A stretch of 64,000 bases of DNA from JBDSWU01 sp038230395 (lineage in GTDB: Bacteria; Patescibacteriota; Saccharimonadia; Saccharimonadales; UBA4665). Shown piece by piece: positions 41,108 through 50,171 of the stretch (position 1 is its first letter; every line of letters starts with the position of its first letter). The position numbers were made by a program, and so were the translations under genes. The notes below the pieces were generated by a model. That model searched no databases and was not told where the DNA came from. It was given only the letters and a program-made list of their open reading frames with translations. The stretch covers positions 62,001 to 126,000 of the forward strand of contig JBBRNI010000001.1 in NCBI GenBank assembly GCA_038230395.1. The letters are read 5' to 3'.

Positions 41108-42109
41108 ATGCGTCATTTTAGTTTTTCTTTGATTTTAACCGTTGTGGCAGTGCTAGCGGCCGGCCTGTTACTTGGAATTGGCGCCGCTATTACTACTGTG
41201 ATACTTATCGCTATAGAAATAGCCTTTAGTTTTGATAATGCCATCATCAACGCCAAAGTGTTGGCACGGCTCAGCCCACTATGGCAACGACTGTTTCTAA
41301 CAATAGGTATGGTCATTGCGATTGTTGGTATGCGTTTTGTGTTTCCAATTGTAATAGTCATGGTCACGGCTCATTTGCCATGGTCAACGGTGCTACAGTA
41401 TGCCTTGCACGACCCCAAACAGTATGCCGCGCATTTGGCGGATGCCCACACCAGTATCTCGGCCTTTGGCGGTAGTTTTTTGCTGACGCTGGCACTGTAC
41501 TTCTTGCTAGATGGTGAGCGCACAGAGCTCTGGCTTGCCCGTATTGAACGCCCGTTGCAACGGATTGGAGGCTCGTTGTGGTTACCGCCGGTGTTGGCGG
41601 CAGTTGTGGTAACAGTTGTAAGCTTAGCCTATCGGGATACTAAGGCGGTGCTGGTACCTAGTTTGATTGGCATTGGCGCTTACGCCGGGATCAACGGCTT
41701 TATAGCCTTACTTGGCAGAGCGACAGGTCAGAGCAGTAGTCGTGGGCAATACATTGGCTGGAGCGCTTTTGTGGCCTTTATGTATTTGCAGGTGCTTGAT
41801 GCTAGCTTTAGTTTTGACGGTGTACTCGGTGCCTTCGCCATTACTAACAAAGTTCTATTGATCGCCCTCGGCCTAGGTGTCGGTGCGCTGTGGGTACGCA
41901 GCTTGAGCGTATATATGGTCAAAAAGGGCACGCTCGACGAGTATATATACCTAGAACACGGTGCCCATTATGCTATTTTGGCATTGGCGGCAGCCTTGCT
42001 GGTGAGCATCTTTGTTGAGGTCCCAGATGTCATAACGGGGCTCTGCGGACTCGGTATTATCGGAGCATCGTTCATAGCTTCGCGCCAGGCTCGCAAGGCT
42101 CGTCAATAG
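41108..42109 (+). CDS. DUF475 (TerC-like) membrane protein
   Basis: 333 aa with about eight helices. The repeated acidic motifs AIEIAFSFDNAIINAKVL near 35-52 and LDASFSFDGVLGAF near 235-248 are typical of the DUF475/TerC/LysE-like fold that moves metal ions such as Mn2+. An extended -10, TG-G-TAGCAT (41093-41101), ends 6 nt before ATG 41108. Confidence 0.85.
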   Translation: MRHFSFSLILTVVAVLAAGLLLGIGAAITTVILIAIEIAFSFDNAIINAKVLARLSPLWQRLFLTIGMVIAIVGMRFVFPIVIVMVTAHLPWSTVLQYALHDPKQYAAHLADAHTSISAFGGSFLLTLALYFLLDGERTELWLARIERPLQRIGGSLWLPPVLAAVVVTVVSLAYRDTKAVLVPSLIGIGAYAGINGFIALLGRATGQSSSRGQYIGWSAFVAFMYLQVLDASFSFDGVLGAFAITNKVLLIALGLGVGALWVRSLSVYMVKKGTLDEYIYLEHGAHYAILALAAALLVSIFVEVPDVITGLCGLGIIGASFIASRQARKARQ

Positions 42110-42283
42110 TTGCGGAGTATCGTATTAACGCCCCAATAACTAATTAACTCGCCTCTATGAACACCACGGACATCTAAAAAACGTTGTGCAAAACCGCTTG
42201 CATTACATGTCGCACAGGCATAAGCTAAATGATAGGAAGTGTGAGGCTTCCGCGATCCGAGGTTTACGCCTCGGATCTTTTTT
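42110..42283 (+). ncRNA. Candidate structured RNA or 3' UTR ending in a strong terminator
   Basis: 174 nt between DUF475 and the fur gene with no ORF. It contains a possible TGTGC/GCACA pairing, hairpin GGAAG (42235-42239)/CTTCC (42247-42251), and then the terminator at 42254-42283. No promoter is certain, so it could simply be the 3' end of the DUF475 mRNA. Confidence 0.3.
42254..42283 (+). terminator. Strong intrinsic terminator
   Basis: Perfect 9-bp GATCCGAGG/CCTCGGATC stem, 6-nt loop, six Ts. It abuts the 3' end of the convergent fur-family gene. Confidence 0.93.
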
Positions 42284-42731
42284 ATTGCTTTTTTTCTGCC
42301 TCGCATTTTGGGCAGTAACCTTTGATTTCAAGCTGATGATCAAGTGCGCTGTACCCATATTGACTAGCTAGCTTTGCGAGCTGGGCTTCTATGTCTATAT
42401 CTTCTGGAAGCGTCGTGACGCTGCCGCATCCCAGGCAAGTCAAGTGATGGTGATGTGCTTGAAAGGCGTCACTCAACTCAATTTTATACTTCCAGCCAAT
42501 CTGTAAACGTTGCACAATGCCTAATTTCTCGAAGAGGGCGATAGTCCTATAGACGCTGGCCCGGTCAATGCTCATTACGCAGCGTTCAGCCAGCTCTGGC
42601 ATCGTCAACGGCTCATTGTTAGCTAGCACTGCAAAAACTTGGCTCCTAGCAGCAGTAAAGCTCATCTTATGTTGGAGCAGAATTGTTCGTAGTGGTGAAG
42701 ACTGAGACACAGGAGAAGATTGATGTGACAT
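42282..42731 (-). CDS. Fur-family metal-responsive repressor
   Basis: 149 aa. The winged helix (FTAARSQVFAVLANNEPLTM, then SIDRASVYRTI) is followed by the metal-binding dimerisation domain with AHHHHLTCLGCG (regulatory histidines plus CxxC) and a second CPKC near the end (structural zinc). The neighbouring divergent ZIP transporter and operator point to a Zur-like zinc sensor, though Fur or Mur cannot be excluded. TG-A-TATATT ends 6 nt before the ATG. Confidence 0.92.
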   Translation of the reverse strand: MSHQSSPVSQSSPLRTILLQHKMSFTAARSQVFAVLANNEPLTMPELAERCVMSIDRASVYRTIALFEKLGIVQRLQIGWKYKIELSDAFQAHHHHLTCLGCGSVTTLPEDIDIEAQLAKLASQYGYSALDHQLEIKGYCPKCEAEKKQ

Positions 42732-42749
42732 GCTGCAAATATATCACTA

Positions 42750-42768
42750 ATTGCAACAAATTTGCAAT
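42750..42768. promoter_or_regulatory. Fur/Zur-type operator between fur-family gene and ZIP gene
   Basis: A perfect 7-5-7 inverted repeat, ATTGCAA-CAAAT-TTGCAAT. Its TTGCAA (42762-42767), itself a palindrome, can serve as -35 for both divergent promoters at an 18-bp spacing (to TACGAT 42786-42791 and minus-strand TATATT 42738-42743). A bound repressor would block both. Confidence 0.75.
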
Positions 42769-42797
42769 AATAATCCTGTGTTTGCTACGATAGTTCC

Positions 42798-43523
42798 ATG
42801 ACACCACTACTTTTAGCCCTCGGCACATTTATATCAACCATGGCTGGCGGTATCACTGCCATCAAAAACAAGCAACGTCTGCGCTACATACTAGGCTTTA
42901 CAGCCGGTATCATACTCGGCGTTATTGCCTTTGACATTTTGCCAGAAACCTTTCGCATCGCCCAGCAATATCACGTCGATACCACTAAGCCGATGGTAGC
43001 TTTGGTTGCTGGCTTTTTAATATTTCATATCCTAGAAAAGACCTTACTAATTCACCATGCCCATGAAACTGAGTACGGCAAACACAAGCATCCCCAAGTC
43101 GGTTTGCTATCGGCTCTGGCGCTTTCAGGGCACAGCTTTTTAGATGGCGTTGGTATTGGACTTGGCTTTCAGGTAAATAGCACCGTCGGTATCGCCGTCG
43201 CCGTCGCCGTTATTGGGCATGATTTTGCCGATGGCCTTAATACGGTTACCTTAATGCTTAATAACAAAAATAGTCCCCGAAAGTCATTCATATTGCTATT
43301 AGTAGATGCCTTTGCGCCCGTTATTGGTGTGGCATCAACTTACTTATTCCACCTTTCTGAAGCAAATCTCGTATTGTACTTGGGCTTTTTTGCAGGCTTC
43401 TTGCTGTACATTGGTGCCAGCGATATATTGCCACAGGCCCATGAAGAACATTCATCACGCATTACCATCGGTTTAACAATTATTGGCACGATGTTTATGT
43501 TTGGCATCACTCGCTTCGTCTAA
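42798..43523 (+). CDS. ZIP-family metal transporter
   Basis: 241 aa with about eight helices. Two metal-binding helices are clear: GHSFLDGVGIG near 115 and GHDFADGLNTV near 143. A His-rich cytoplasmic loop (HHAHETEYGKHKH) lies between helices 3 and 4. It is probably zinc or other divalent metal uptake, repressed by the divergent Fur-family protein. An extended -10, TG-C-TACGAT, ends 6 nt before the ATG. Confidence 0.92.
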   Translation: MTPLLLALGTFISTMAGGITAIKNKQRLRYILGFTAGIILGVIAFDILPETFRIAQQYHVDTTKPMVALVAGFLIFHILEKTLLIHHAHETEYGKHKHPQVGLLSALALSGHSFLDGVGIGLGFQVNSTVGIAVAVAVIGHDFADGLNTVTLMLNNKNSPRKSFILLLVDAFAPVIGVASTYLFHLSEANLVLYLGFFAGFLLYIGASDILPQAHEEHSSRITIGLTIIGTMFMFGITRFV

Positions 43524-43549
43524 ACTCCTGGAACTGCTAAACTATAAGC

Positions 43550-44608
43550 ATGATTATCGCTGTTATTGTTTTGGGATTACTAGTTTTATTACTGGCCTTT
43601 GCCGTGATCAAAAAACCTACTGCGCCGGCGCCCGACACCAGCAGCGCCATGCTGCTCAAAGCCGATATGACGGAGTTAACTAAGGGTATGATGGATCTAA
43701 AGGATGGTTTGCAAAAGCAGCTAACCGAACAAATGGGCAACAGTAACAAAAGCATGCAGAGCCAGTGGGCTTCTAGTAACAAAATTCTGACCGAAGTTAC
43801 CCAGCGTTTGACCGAACTGGATAAAACCAACAAAAATGTTGGCGATATTGCCTCCGAGCTGAAGACATTACAAAACGTGCTACAAAATCCGAAACAGCGT
43901 GGAGTGATAGGCGAGTTTTACCTTGAGCAAATTCTGAAAAATATTCTGCCTCCAGGTGCCTTTGAGCTTCAGTATAAGATAACCGAAGGTATGATTGTTG
44001 ACGCCGCCATTAAGCTGGATGACAAGATATTGCCGATTGATAGTAAATTCTCCCTAGAGAACTACAACCGTCTCATTGACGCCAAAGATGGCGAGCGTGA
44101 GGGGCTAGAAAAACTGTTTAAGATTGATATTAAAAACCGTATTGACGAGACCTCTAAGTACATCCTGCCAGGCAAGGGTACGCTTGACCAGGCCTTAATG
44201 TTCATTCCGTCAGAAGCCATATATTACGATCTATTGGCTAACAAAGTCGGTTTAGGCGGCGTAAGCGGACGCAACCTTATGCAATACGCCGCAGAGAAAA
44301 AGGTGACGGTGGTAGGTCCATCGACACTTTCGGCTATGCTGCAGACTATTATCCAGGGTTTACGTTCCATGGAAATTCACCGTGATACAGAGAAGATTCG
44401 TAAAAATATCGAGCAGTTACAAAAGCATTTGCTGGCCCACAACGCCTATATGATTAAGCTTGGTAGTAGCCTTGGCACTACTGTTGGGCACTACAACATT
44501 ACCTACAAAGAGCTTGGCAAAATTGATCGTGACATTGTCAAGATCGCTGACACTGACGCTTCCATCGAACCCTTATTACTTGATCGTCCAACCCAGAACG
44601 ACGACTAA
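43550..44608 (+). CDS. rmuC: RmuC-family DNA recombination protein
   Basis: 352 aa. An N-terminal transmembrane helix, a coiled-coil segment (about 40-105; KGMMDLKDGLQKQLTEQMGN) and the RmuC nuclease-like core (GVIGEFYLEQILKNILPPG, LPIDSKFSLENYNR, FIPSEAIYYDLL). It limits inversion at short inverted repeats. TG-C-TAAACT ends 6 nt before ATG 43550. A membrane protein gene follows 2 nt after the stop. Confidence 0.92.
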   Translation: MIIAVIVLGLLVLLLAFAVIKKPTAPAPDTSSAMLLKADMTELTKGMMDLKDGLQKQLTEQMGNSNKSMQSQWASSNKILTEVTQRLTELDKTNKNVGDIASELKTLQNVLQNPKQRGVIGEFYLEQILKNILPPGAFELQYKITEGMIVDAAIKLDDKILPIDSKFSLENYNRLIDAKDGEREGLEKLFKIDIKNRIDETSKYILPGKGTLDQALMFIPSEAIYYDLLANKVGLGGVSGRNLMQYAAEKKVTVVGPSTLSAMLQTIIQGLRSMEIHRDTEKIRKNIEQLQKHLLAHNAYMIKLGSSLGTTVGHYNITYKELGKIDRDIVKIADTDASIEPLLLDRPTQNDD

Positions 44609-44610
44609 GT

Positions 44611-45198
44611 ATGCGGCCAGCTTTTGCAGTTATATCAACTATTTTGGTGCTGGTATCAGGCCCGTCATATGTTTCTGATATTTTAAAAGGCAAAGCCAAG
44701 CCGCAGCGAACGACATTTTTGATTTTTACCTTATTGAGTGCTATAGCGTTTTACGGCCAGCTGCGGTTGGGTGGCACCCTGTCGCTAATATTTACTGGTA
44801 TGGACGTACTTGGTAGCCTAGGCGTGTTTTTGCTGTCGCTCAAATATGGTGTGTCGGGTTTTAGCCGCCATGATAAATATGCCATGGCAATGGCGCTAGT
44901 AGGGTTGATAATTTCGATCGTCGTCAAGGCACCAGTTCTGGCAATTTTAGGTGTCTTGCTAGCCGACATCGCCGCGATGTACCTAACTCTCCGTAAAACT
45001 TATCTGAATCCCGAAACTGAGCCCTATGTCAGTTGGATACTATTTGGATCGGCTGCAGTATTTAGCGCCCTGAGCATTGAGCACTACACGTTCGGGCTGT
45101 TACTGTATCCGGTCTATATCGCCCTCGCAACATTTGCAATTCCGCTAATCAAATATTTTGGCGCTCGTCATCAAGCTAGCCACAAGCCCGTAAACTAA
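44611..45198 (+). CDS. Six-helix membrane protein of unknown function
   Basis: 195 aa, almost wholly hydrophobic. It starts 2 nt after the rmuC stop, so it is co-transcribed. Features are GKAKPQRTTFLIFTLLSAIAF and a Tyr-rich C-terminal helix. Family not recognised. Confidence 0.7.
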   Translation: MRPAFAVISTILVLVSGPSYVSDILKGKAKPQRTTFLIFTLLSAIAFYGQLRLGGTLSLIFTGMDVLGSLGVFLLSLKYGVSGFSRHDKYAMAMALVGLIISIVVKAPVLAILGVLLADIAAMYLTLRKTYLNPETEPYVSWILFGSAAVFSALSIEHYTFGLLLYPVYIALATFAIPLIKYFGARHQASHKPVN

Positions 45199-45213
45199 AG
45201 TACTCAGCCTGAT

Positions 45214-45645
45214 TTATTTGCGAAGCAGCACGTACGGTTTGCGTAAATAGAAGTAAAATGAGGCTAGTTTGGTAGTAGTTTTAATAAGGTGGGTGTGTTG
45301 GTGGGGAACGGACTTGGCAGCGTTAGCATGTTCTCGGGCATAGACGTTATAGCCCTGTTCTTGGTAGTCCGCCAGCAAATTTATGAATTCAGCGCGCTCT
45401 GGCTCCGTTAATTCATGCAGTGATTCGACGTGACGATTGGGCACAATCATCAGGTGATTGGTCACGGTCATGAACTCCCAAAATTGATAGGGAAAAGCGT
45501 TTTTGATTACCCGCATGTTCTTAGCTTCGTACACAGTTTCGCTGTCTTCTGGGTGACAAAAAGGGCAGCGTTTTACACCGCTGCGCAGCTGTTCGACTGA
45601 TTTGTCGGGATTGTATTGTTTGGTGACTTTGCGTGAGCGATACAT
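45214..45645 (-). CDS. HIT-family nucleotide-binding protein
   Basis: 143 aa. The histidine triad PHQHTHLI lies near 112-119 and a CPFCHPED zinc motif near 27-34. It is a nucleotide phosphate hydrolase or transferase of the HIT superfamily. TG-C-TATACT ends 7 nt before the ATG on its strand. Confidence 0.9.
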   Translation of the reverse strand: MYRSRKVTKQYNPDKSVEQLRSGVKRCPFCHPEDSETVYEAKNMRVIKNAFPYQFWEFMTVTNHLMIVPNRHVESLHELTEPERAEFINLLADYQEQGYNVYAREHANAAKSVPHQHTHLIKTTTKLASFYFYLRKPYVLLRK

Positions 45646-45672
45646 CGTGGATAGTATAGCAAATATAGCTAA

Positions 45673-46998
45673 CTAGGATTTGGACTTGAGCAAATCGATG
45701 GTCAGCGCGGCTGTCCACGAAAAGTTCGCCGCGCCAGCTGGCTCGCCAGTCAGCGGGTCAAAGTACTCGTAAGCTCCATGACGACCGACCATTTCGAGTG
45801 TACTTTCAGTTAATACATCAGCGTGGTCATTATAATCATAGCGCCGCAAGCCCTGGATAATTAGCCAGTTCATATTGACCCATGTCGGACCTTGCCAGTA
45901 GAGTTTTGACTTAAACCACGGTGAATCAACTGGTACGCTTGGCACGGCGTAGGCCGGTCCAAAGCTACGTTCTTGCTCTAGTAGCTTTACGAGCTTGGCG
46001 GCCCGCTCTTTGGTAATATGACCGGCATACATGGGCAACAATGTCGCAACCGTCGGGATTTTGAGCAGCCGGTGGGTAACAAAATCGCGAGAATAGTATT
46101 GGCTCGAATAGTCGTCCCATAGTTGTTCGCAGGCTGTTTCGGTGCGCTTCATCTGCTCGTCCAAATCTTCTGGAATTTCTTCTTTGAGGCTCTTGGCTAT
46201 GTCACGCAGGTGGTGATTGGCTCTAATCAGGATGCTGTTAAATGCTAAATCTTCGATTGCGAATAGGCCCCTGTCCAGAATCTTATTGATGTCGTAGCCT
46301 TTACGGCGCAGGCGGAGTTGGGCGTCGAACAAGGTGATTGCTTCGATAGTCGAGAAGCGCTGATCCATAGGGACCGATTGTGTGTCACGTCGAAACAGGG
46401 TTATTACGCGGTCAAACTTAGTTTTTTCAATCAACCGAATCCAAAATGGTAGCAGGTGATCATGCATTTCAGCCATCCAAGGTGGTGAATTATCGAGACC
46501 AGTTTCCCAAGGATGGATTTGTAGTGTCAGCCCTTCGTTATGCGGGTCACGCTCGTTGTAGAGCCATTGGTGGTAGTGCAACAGCGCCGGCCACATCTGG
46601 GCGTACCAGCTGCGGCGCTCTGGCCAATCGAGTTTAGCACCAATCTGGACAACTGCTTCAGCCAACATGGGCGGTTGGGTAATACCGGTAGTGGCGACGT
46701 CACTCGGCGCATTTGGGTTAACCCAGCTTCGCCAGATAGTTCGATCAGTTCGATACTTTGGTTCAGCTCGAAAAATAATATTTGGCAACATGCCATTATG
46801 CCACTGTCCACGAAGCAAACTTAATAACTCGCGCTGAGCCTTGGGCACGTCTATTTGCGCCAATCCGATAGCCACGAAGCAGCTGTCCCAGAGCCATTGG
46901 TGTGGGTATAGCCCATGCGCCGGCTGGGTGTAATCGCCCCTGTCGTTCATGGCTAGGACAGCGGTCATTTGCTCTAATAGATCGGGGAAGTCCTGCAT
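45673..46998 (-). CDS. GH63-like glycoside hydrolase (glucosyl/mannosylglycerate hydrolase type)
   Basis: 441 aa (alpha/alpha)6-barrel hydrolase. Motifs are HGLYPHQWLWDSCF near 28-41, TTGITQPPMLAEA, HPWETGLDNSPPW, YWQGPTWVNMNWLI and YEYFDPLTGEPAGAANFSWT. These fit the MGH1/GH63 branch that cleaves glucosylglycerate, mannosylglycerate or related alpha-glucosides; the trehalase branch is less likely. Cytoplasmic, no signal peptide. TATACT ends 9 nt before the ATG. Confidence 0.82.
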   Translation of the reverse strand: MQDFPDLLEQMTAVLAMNDRGDYTQPAHGLYPHQWLWDSCFVAIGLAQIDVPKAQRELLSLLRGQWHNGMLPNIIFRAEPKYRTDRTIWRSWVNPNAPSDVATTGITQPPMLAEAVVQIGAKLDWPERRSWYAQMWPALLHYHQWLYNERDPHNEGLTLQIHPWETGLDNSPPWMAEMHDHLLPFWIRLIEKTKFDRVITLFRRDTQSVPMDQRFSTIEAITLFDAQLRLRRKGYDINKILDRGLFAIEDLAFNSILIRANHHLRDIAKSLKEEIPEDLDEQMKRTETACEQLWDDYSSQYYSRDFVTHRLLKIPTVATLLPMYAGHITKERAAKLVKLLEQERSFGPAYAVPSVPVDSPWFKSKLYWQGPTWVNMNWLIIQGLRRYDYNDHADVLTESTLEMVGRHGAYEYFDPLTGEPAGAANFSWTAALTIDLLKSKS

Positions 46999-47038
46999 AT
47001 ATATTTAAGTATAGCTTAAAATTGCCCCACGCTTATGC

Positions 47039-47067
47039 TTGCTAATAGCGCATCAGCTAATTATGAT
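47039..47067 (+). promoter_or_regulatory. pyrC promoter (predicted leaderless)
   Basis: TTGCTA (47039-47044), 17-bp spacer, TATGAT (47062-47067), ending 7 nt before ATG 47075. It decides among four in-frame starts. Confidence 0.7.
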
Positions 47068-47074
47068 GACACTA

Positions 47075-48220
47075 ATGAATCGGTTACCGGATAATTTTCA
47101 ATTGCCTGGCTTTGTGGATGTACACGTACATTTGCGTGAGCCTGGTAATAACCATGCCGAAACAATTGCCTCCGGAACCCTGGCGGCGGCCCACGCTGGC
47201 TACGTGCTGCTGGGTGATATGCCAAACAACCCTGACGCCGAAACATGGACTGAGGCGGCGCTCATAGACAAACAAGACCGTCAGCGACGTAGTGGATATA
47301 TTCCTTTAACGTTCCACTCTGGATCACAGCCCGCGTCAGACAATCTCGGTGAACTACCCGCTATGGCGAAACGTTCATTGTTACTCAAATTTTACGCTGG
47401 TGAAACAGGCAATAAGCAAAATCACGAAGCAGCTGAGTTTAAGGCAGCCACTGGTATCTGGCATCGTGCCGACCCAAACCGAGCCATTGGCTTACATGCT
47501 GGCAAAGAGAACCTAGCTGATTTTATAGGTATGGTCGCTAGTGATTTTCGCCACCCATTGCACGTCCACCATATTAGTAATCCACAGGACGTAAAAATTG
47601 TTATGCACGCCAAAAAAATGGGTTTGCCGGTAACCTGCGGCGTAACACCACACCATTTACTCAAAAACTCTCAAGCCACTATGACAGAAGGTTGGTTCGC
47701 GCGCATGATGCCTGAGCTTGCTCACCAAAATGATAGCGAGGAACTGATGCGCCAGCTAGCTAATGGAGACATCGACATCATTGAATCTGACCATGCGCCA
47801 CACGCTGTTGACTCCAAGTCTACAGCTGAACATGAAAACCCTGATGGTACAGAACATAGTGGCGACACTACTTGTTTTGGCGTACCTGGCATAGAGCTGA
47901 TACCACAACTGTTGTTTTATCAGGTTGAGCGTGGAGCTATTAGTCTTGAGCGGCTGGTTGACGCTTTGTCGACACGTCCGGCACAAATATTGGGCGTCAA
48001 AATATCACCCCGTAGCTTCAGTACCTGGCGTCGTGAGGTCTATCGTATAGACGATGAATCTAATTATGCTATTTCTGGCTCGGGCTGGACGCCTTACCTA
48101 GGAATGCTTGCATCTGGACGCCTCGAAACACTGGTTATTCGAGACGCGCCCATTATAGCGGCAAAACAAGTTCTTCAGAGGCGTGGTGACTATGTCAGCC
48201 AGCGTGGAACGGTAATTTAA
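47075..48220 (+). CDS. pyrC: Dihydroorotase-type amidohydrolase
   Basis: About 381 aa. The metal motif GFVDVHVHLREPG lies near the N-terminus; the others are LKFYAGETGNK in the place of the carboxylated-lysine strand, HAGKENL, VHHIS and IESDHAPH. It closes carbamoyl-aspartate to dihydroorotate in pyrimidine synthesis; pyrD follows 1 nt after the stop. In-frame starts at 47039 and 47063 lie within the promoter. Confidence 0.88.
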   Translation: MNRLPDNFQLPGFVDVHVHLREPGNNHAETIASGTLAAAHAGYVLLGDMPNNPDAETWTEAALIDKQDRQRRSGYIPLTFHSGSQPASDNLGELPAMAKRSLLLKFYAGETGNKQNHEAAEFKAATGIWHRADPNRAIGLHAGKENLADFIGMVASDFRHPLHVHHISNPQDVKIVMHAKKMGLPVTCGVTPHHLLKNSQATMTEGWFARMMPELAHQNDSEELMRQLANGDIDIIESDHAPHAVDSKSTAEHENPDGTEHSGDTTCFGVPGIELIPQLLFYQVERGAISLERLVDALSTRPAQILGVKISPRSFSTWRREVYRIDDESNYAISGSGWTPYLGMLASGRLETLVIRDAPIIAAKQVLQRRGDYVSQRGTVI

Positions 48221-48221
48221 T

Positions 48222-49421
48222 ATGCCAATATTCGCTGAAAACACCGTCATAGGGGAGACAATGCGATTGGCTAAAGCTCACGAGTGGGAGGCTGCTGGTG
48301 AAGCGCTGCGTCACGAAGGTTTAAAGCATGGTGTCGAGGCTGGGATGCATGCCCTTGGCAACACTGAGCTGGGGCGCTTAGCACTGAGCCGCATTGCTGG
48401 CCCAGTCGTTGATGACCCAAGACTCGCTACATCACTAGCTGGCTTACAACTAGATGGCCCGACTGGTATTGCCGCAGGCTGGGATAAAACAGGCAATTCG
48501 ATACTAGCCTGGCAAGCAATGGGTGCCCGACATATCACCCCGGGCGGTGTACCACTCTATCCGCAAAGCGGTGCCCGATGGCCACGACTCTGGACCATGG
48601 ATGACTACCGGGGTGACCACGGCAGCAGCGTCTCACGAAATGCCTACGGCTTTTATTCTCCCGGCAGTGACGTTGTGCTGCGTAACATCGCCGCTCAGCG
48701 CGAAACAGGCACCGTTACAATTCCTGTTATTGTCCAAGTGACTGCCAACAAAGAGTTTTATGAACCAGCCAATCGTCACTTGGTACCACACATGCTGGCG
48801 GCTACAATTCGTAAGCTATCCCCGGTCGCTGATGGCATTAGTCTTGGCCTGACGTCTCCAAATACGCTTGGGATGCGTGATGCTCAGGACCAAACAGAGT
48901 TTATATATGCCTGTGTTGCCAGCGCCCGAGAGGCAACCATTGGTAGTAACTGGCGATTACCACTCTTTTATAAGATGGACGGTGATGGTGGTGAGCAACG
49001 ACACGACAGCATCATAGAGGTATTATTACGTGCTGAAGCAGATGGAGCCGAGCTTATTAATTCCACCGCTCTTGCCACAATTAAGTCCAAGTACGGCGTT
49101 GAAGATTTGCCCGGTGGCATGGCAGGTGCAGACCCAGATTATCAACAAATGGCACTCGATAGTGTTAAATACGTATATGAAGCAGCTGGAGATAGATTGG
49201 CTATTCATGGCATGGGTGGCATTAACAGCGCCGAACAAAATTTAAGAATGATTAGAGCGGGAGCCAGCGCAACGTCGATTAATACTGGTGTACGATCGCT
49301 TGGGCGCCGCGCGATGCGTCAGCTAGAAGCTGGCTTGATACCGCACCTCGATCAAATGACTGAGGTTATGCAGCTACAACAAATTGTTGGATCTGACACC
49401 CTTCGTGGAGCAAAACCATGA
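48222..49421 (+). CDS. pyrD: Dihydroorotate dehydrogenase
   Basis: 399 aa FMN enzyme oxidising dihydroorotate to orotate. GIAAGWDKTGNSILAWQAMG, SLGLTSPNTLGMRD (substrate loop), KMDGDGGE and HGMGGINSAEQ are visible. The N-terminal extension resembles class 2 (quinone-linked) enzymes, in line with the possible quinone link of Ndh at 18.8 kb, but the class is uncertain. It is in an operon with pyrC and a 64-aa protein. Confidence 0.88.
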   Translation: MPIFAENTVIGETMRLAKAHEWEAAGEALRHEGLKHGVEAGMHALGNTELGRLALSRIAGPVVDDPRLATSLAGLQLDGPTGIAAGWDKTGNSILAWQAMGARHITPGGVPLYPQSGARWPRLWTMDDYRGDHGSSVSRNAYGFYSPGSDVVLRNIAAQRETGTVTIPVIVQVTANKEFYEPANRHLVPHMLAATIRKLSPVADGISLGLTSPNTLGMRDAQDQTEFIYACVASAREATIGSNWRLPLFYKMDGDGGEQRHDSIIEVLLRAEADGAELINSTALATIKSKYGVEDLPGGMAGADPDYQQMALDSVKYVYEAAGDRLAIHGMGGINSAEQNLRMIRAGASATSINTGVRSLGRRAMRQLEAGLIPHLDQMTEVMQLQQIVGSDTLRGAKP

Positions 49422-49612
49422 GCGTTGAACAGTCTGACGATAGTTTTTGGGAAGAGCACAAGGTAGCATTGAGCGCAACGGTTGGCGGATTAGTCGCCGC
49501 AGCGGGCGCATTGGCGATGCACCGACTCAGCAAACAGCATATTAATTTGCAATTTGGTGAGCCTAAAATAAGCCATGATCAAGATTTGGGTGAAATACCC
49601 CCGACAGAGTAA
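49418..49612 (+). CDS. Small single-helix protein coupled to pyrD
   Basis: 64 aa. Its ATG overlaps the pyrD stop (ATGA). One hydrophobic segment (ALSATVGGLVAAAGALAM) is flanked by acidic N- and C-termini. It may anchor or modulate PyrD at the membrane; that is inferred from coupling only. Confidence 0.6.
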   Translation: MSVEQSDDSFWEEHKVALSATVGGLVAAAGALAMHRLSKQHINLQFGEPKISHDQDLGEIPPTE

Positions 49613-49620
49613 AAGCCTAG

Positions 49621-50118
49621 TTAGCGGTAGTTGTTGAAGCTGATTGGGAAGTCAAAATCGTGGGAGCGAAGTAGCTGCATGACTTGCTGTAAGTCGTCTT
49701 TGCTGGTACTCATAACGCGCACGGCGTCGCCTTGAATTTGTGGTTTGACCTTTGGGAATTGTTCACGAATCAGGGCGCTTATTTTTTTGGCCTTTTCTTG
49801 GTCGAGACCTTGCTTGAAGACGATTTCTTGGGTAGTTTTGAGATTACTTTCAACGATGTCAGCAGATGTGTCGAGCAACTTTTGGCTTTGCTCGCGCGCA
49901 GCCAGCTTTTTGCGGATGATGTCTAGTATGGCCTCGATTTGCCACTCACCGTTGCCAGTAATTTTGATGCCGGCTTTATCACCACTCAGCCATTCGACAT
50001 CGGCGGGCGTACCCTTAAAGTCATAGCGACTGCTAATTTCGCGCTGAACTTGATCGTAGACGTTGTTCATCTCAGCCTTATCAAACTCGCTCACAACATC
50101 AAAAGAAAAATTTGCCAT
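49621..50118 (-). CDS. yajQ: YajQ-family nucleotide-binding protein
   Basis: 165 aa. FSFDVVSEFDKAEMNN at the start, SSRYDFKG, and VRVMSTSKDDLQQVMQLLR near the end are diagnostic. Homologues bind RNA or cyclic di-GMP. ATG 50118 is used (TATACT 6 nt upstream on the minus strand); the frame to 50133 extends into the promoter. Confidence 0.93.
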   Translation of the reverse strand: MANFSFDVVSEFDKAEMNNVYDQVQREISSRYDFKGTPADVEWLSGDKAGIKITGNGEWQIEAILDIIRKKLAAREQSQKLLDTSADIVESNLKTTQEIVFKQGLDQEKAKKISALIREQFPKVKPQIQGDAVRVMSTSKDDLQQVMQLLRSHDFDFPISFNNYR

Positions 50119-50171
50119 GCTTATAGTATACACTGTTCAGTTGCTAGTGACCTCTGGTATACTTGAGCGGT

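Noticed and set aside
42103..42306. Minus-strand 67-codon ORF across the DUF475-fur gap
   Set aside because: It spans the terminator hairpin and has no promoter or ribosome site; treated as non-coding.
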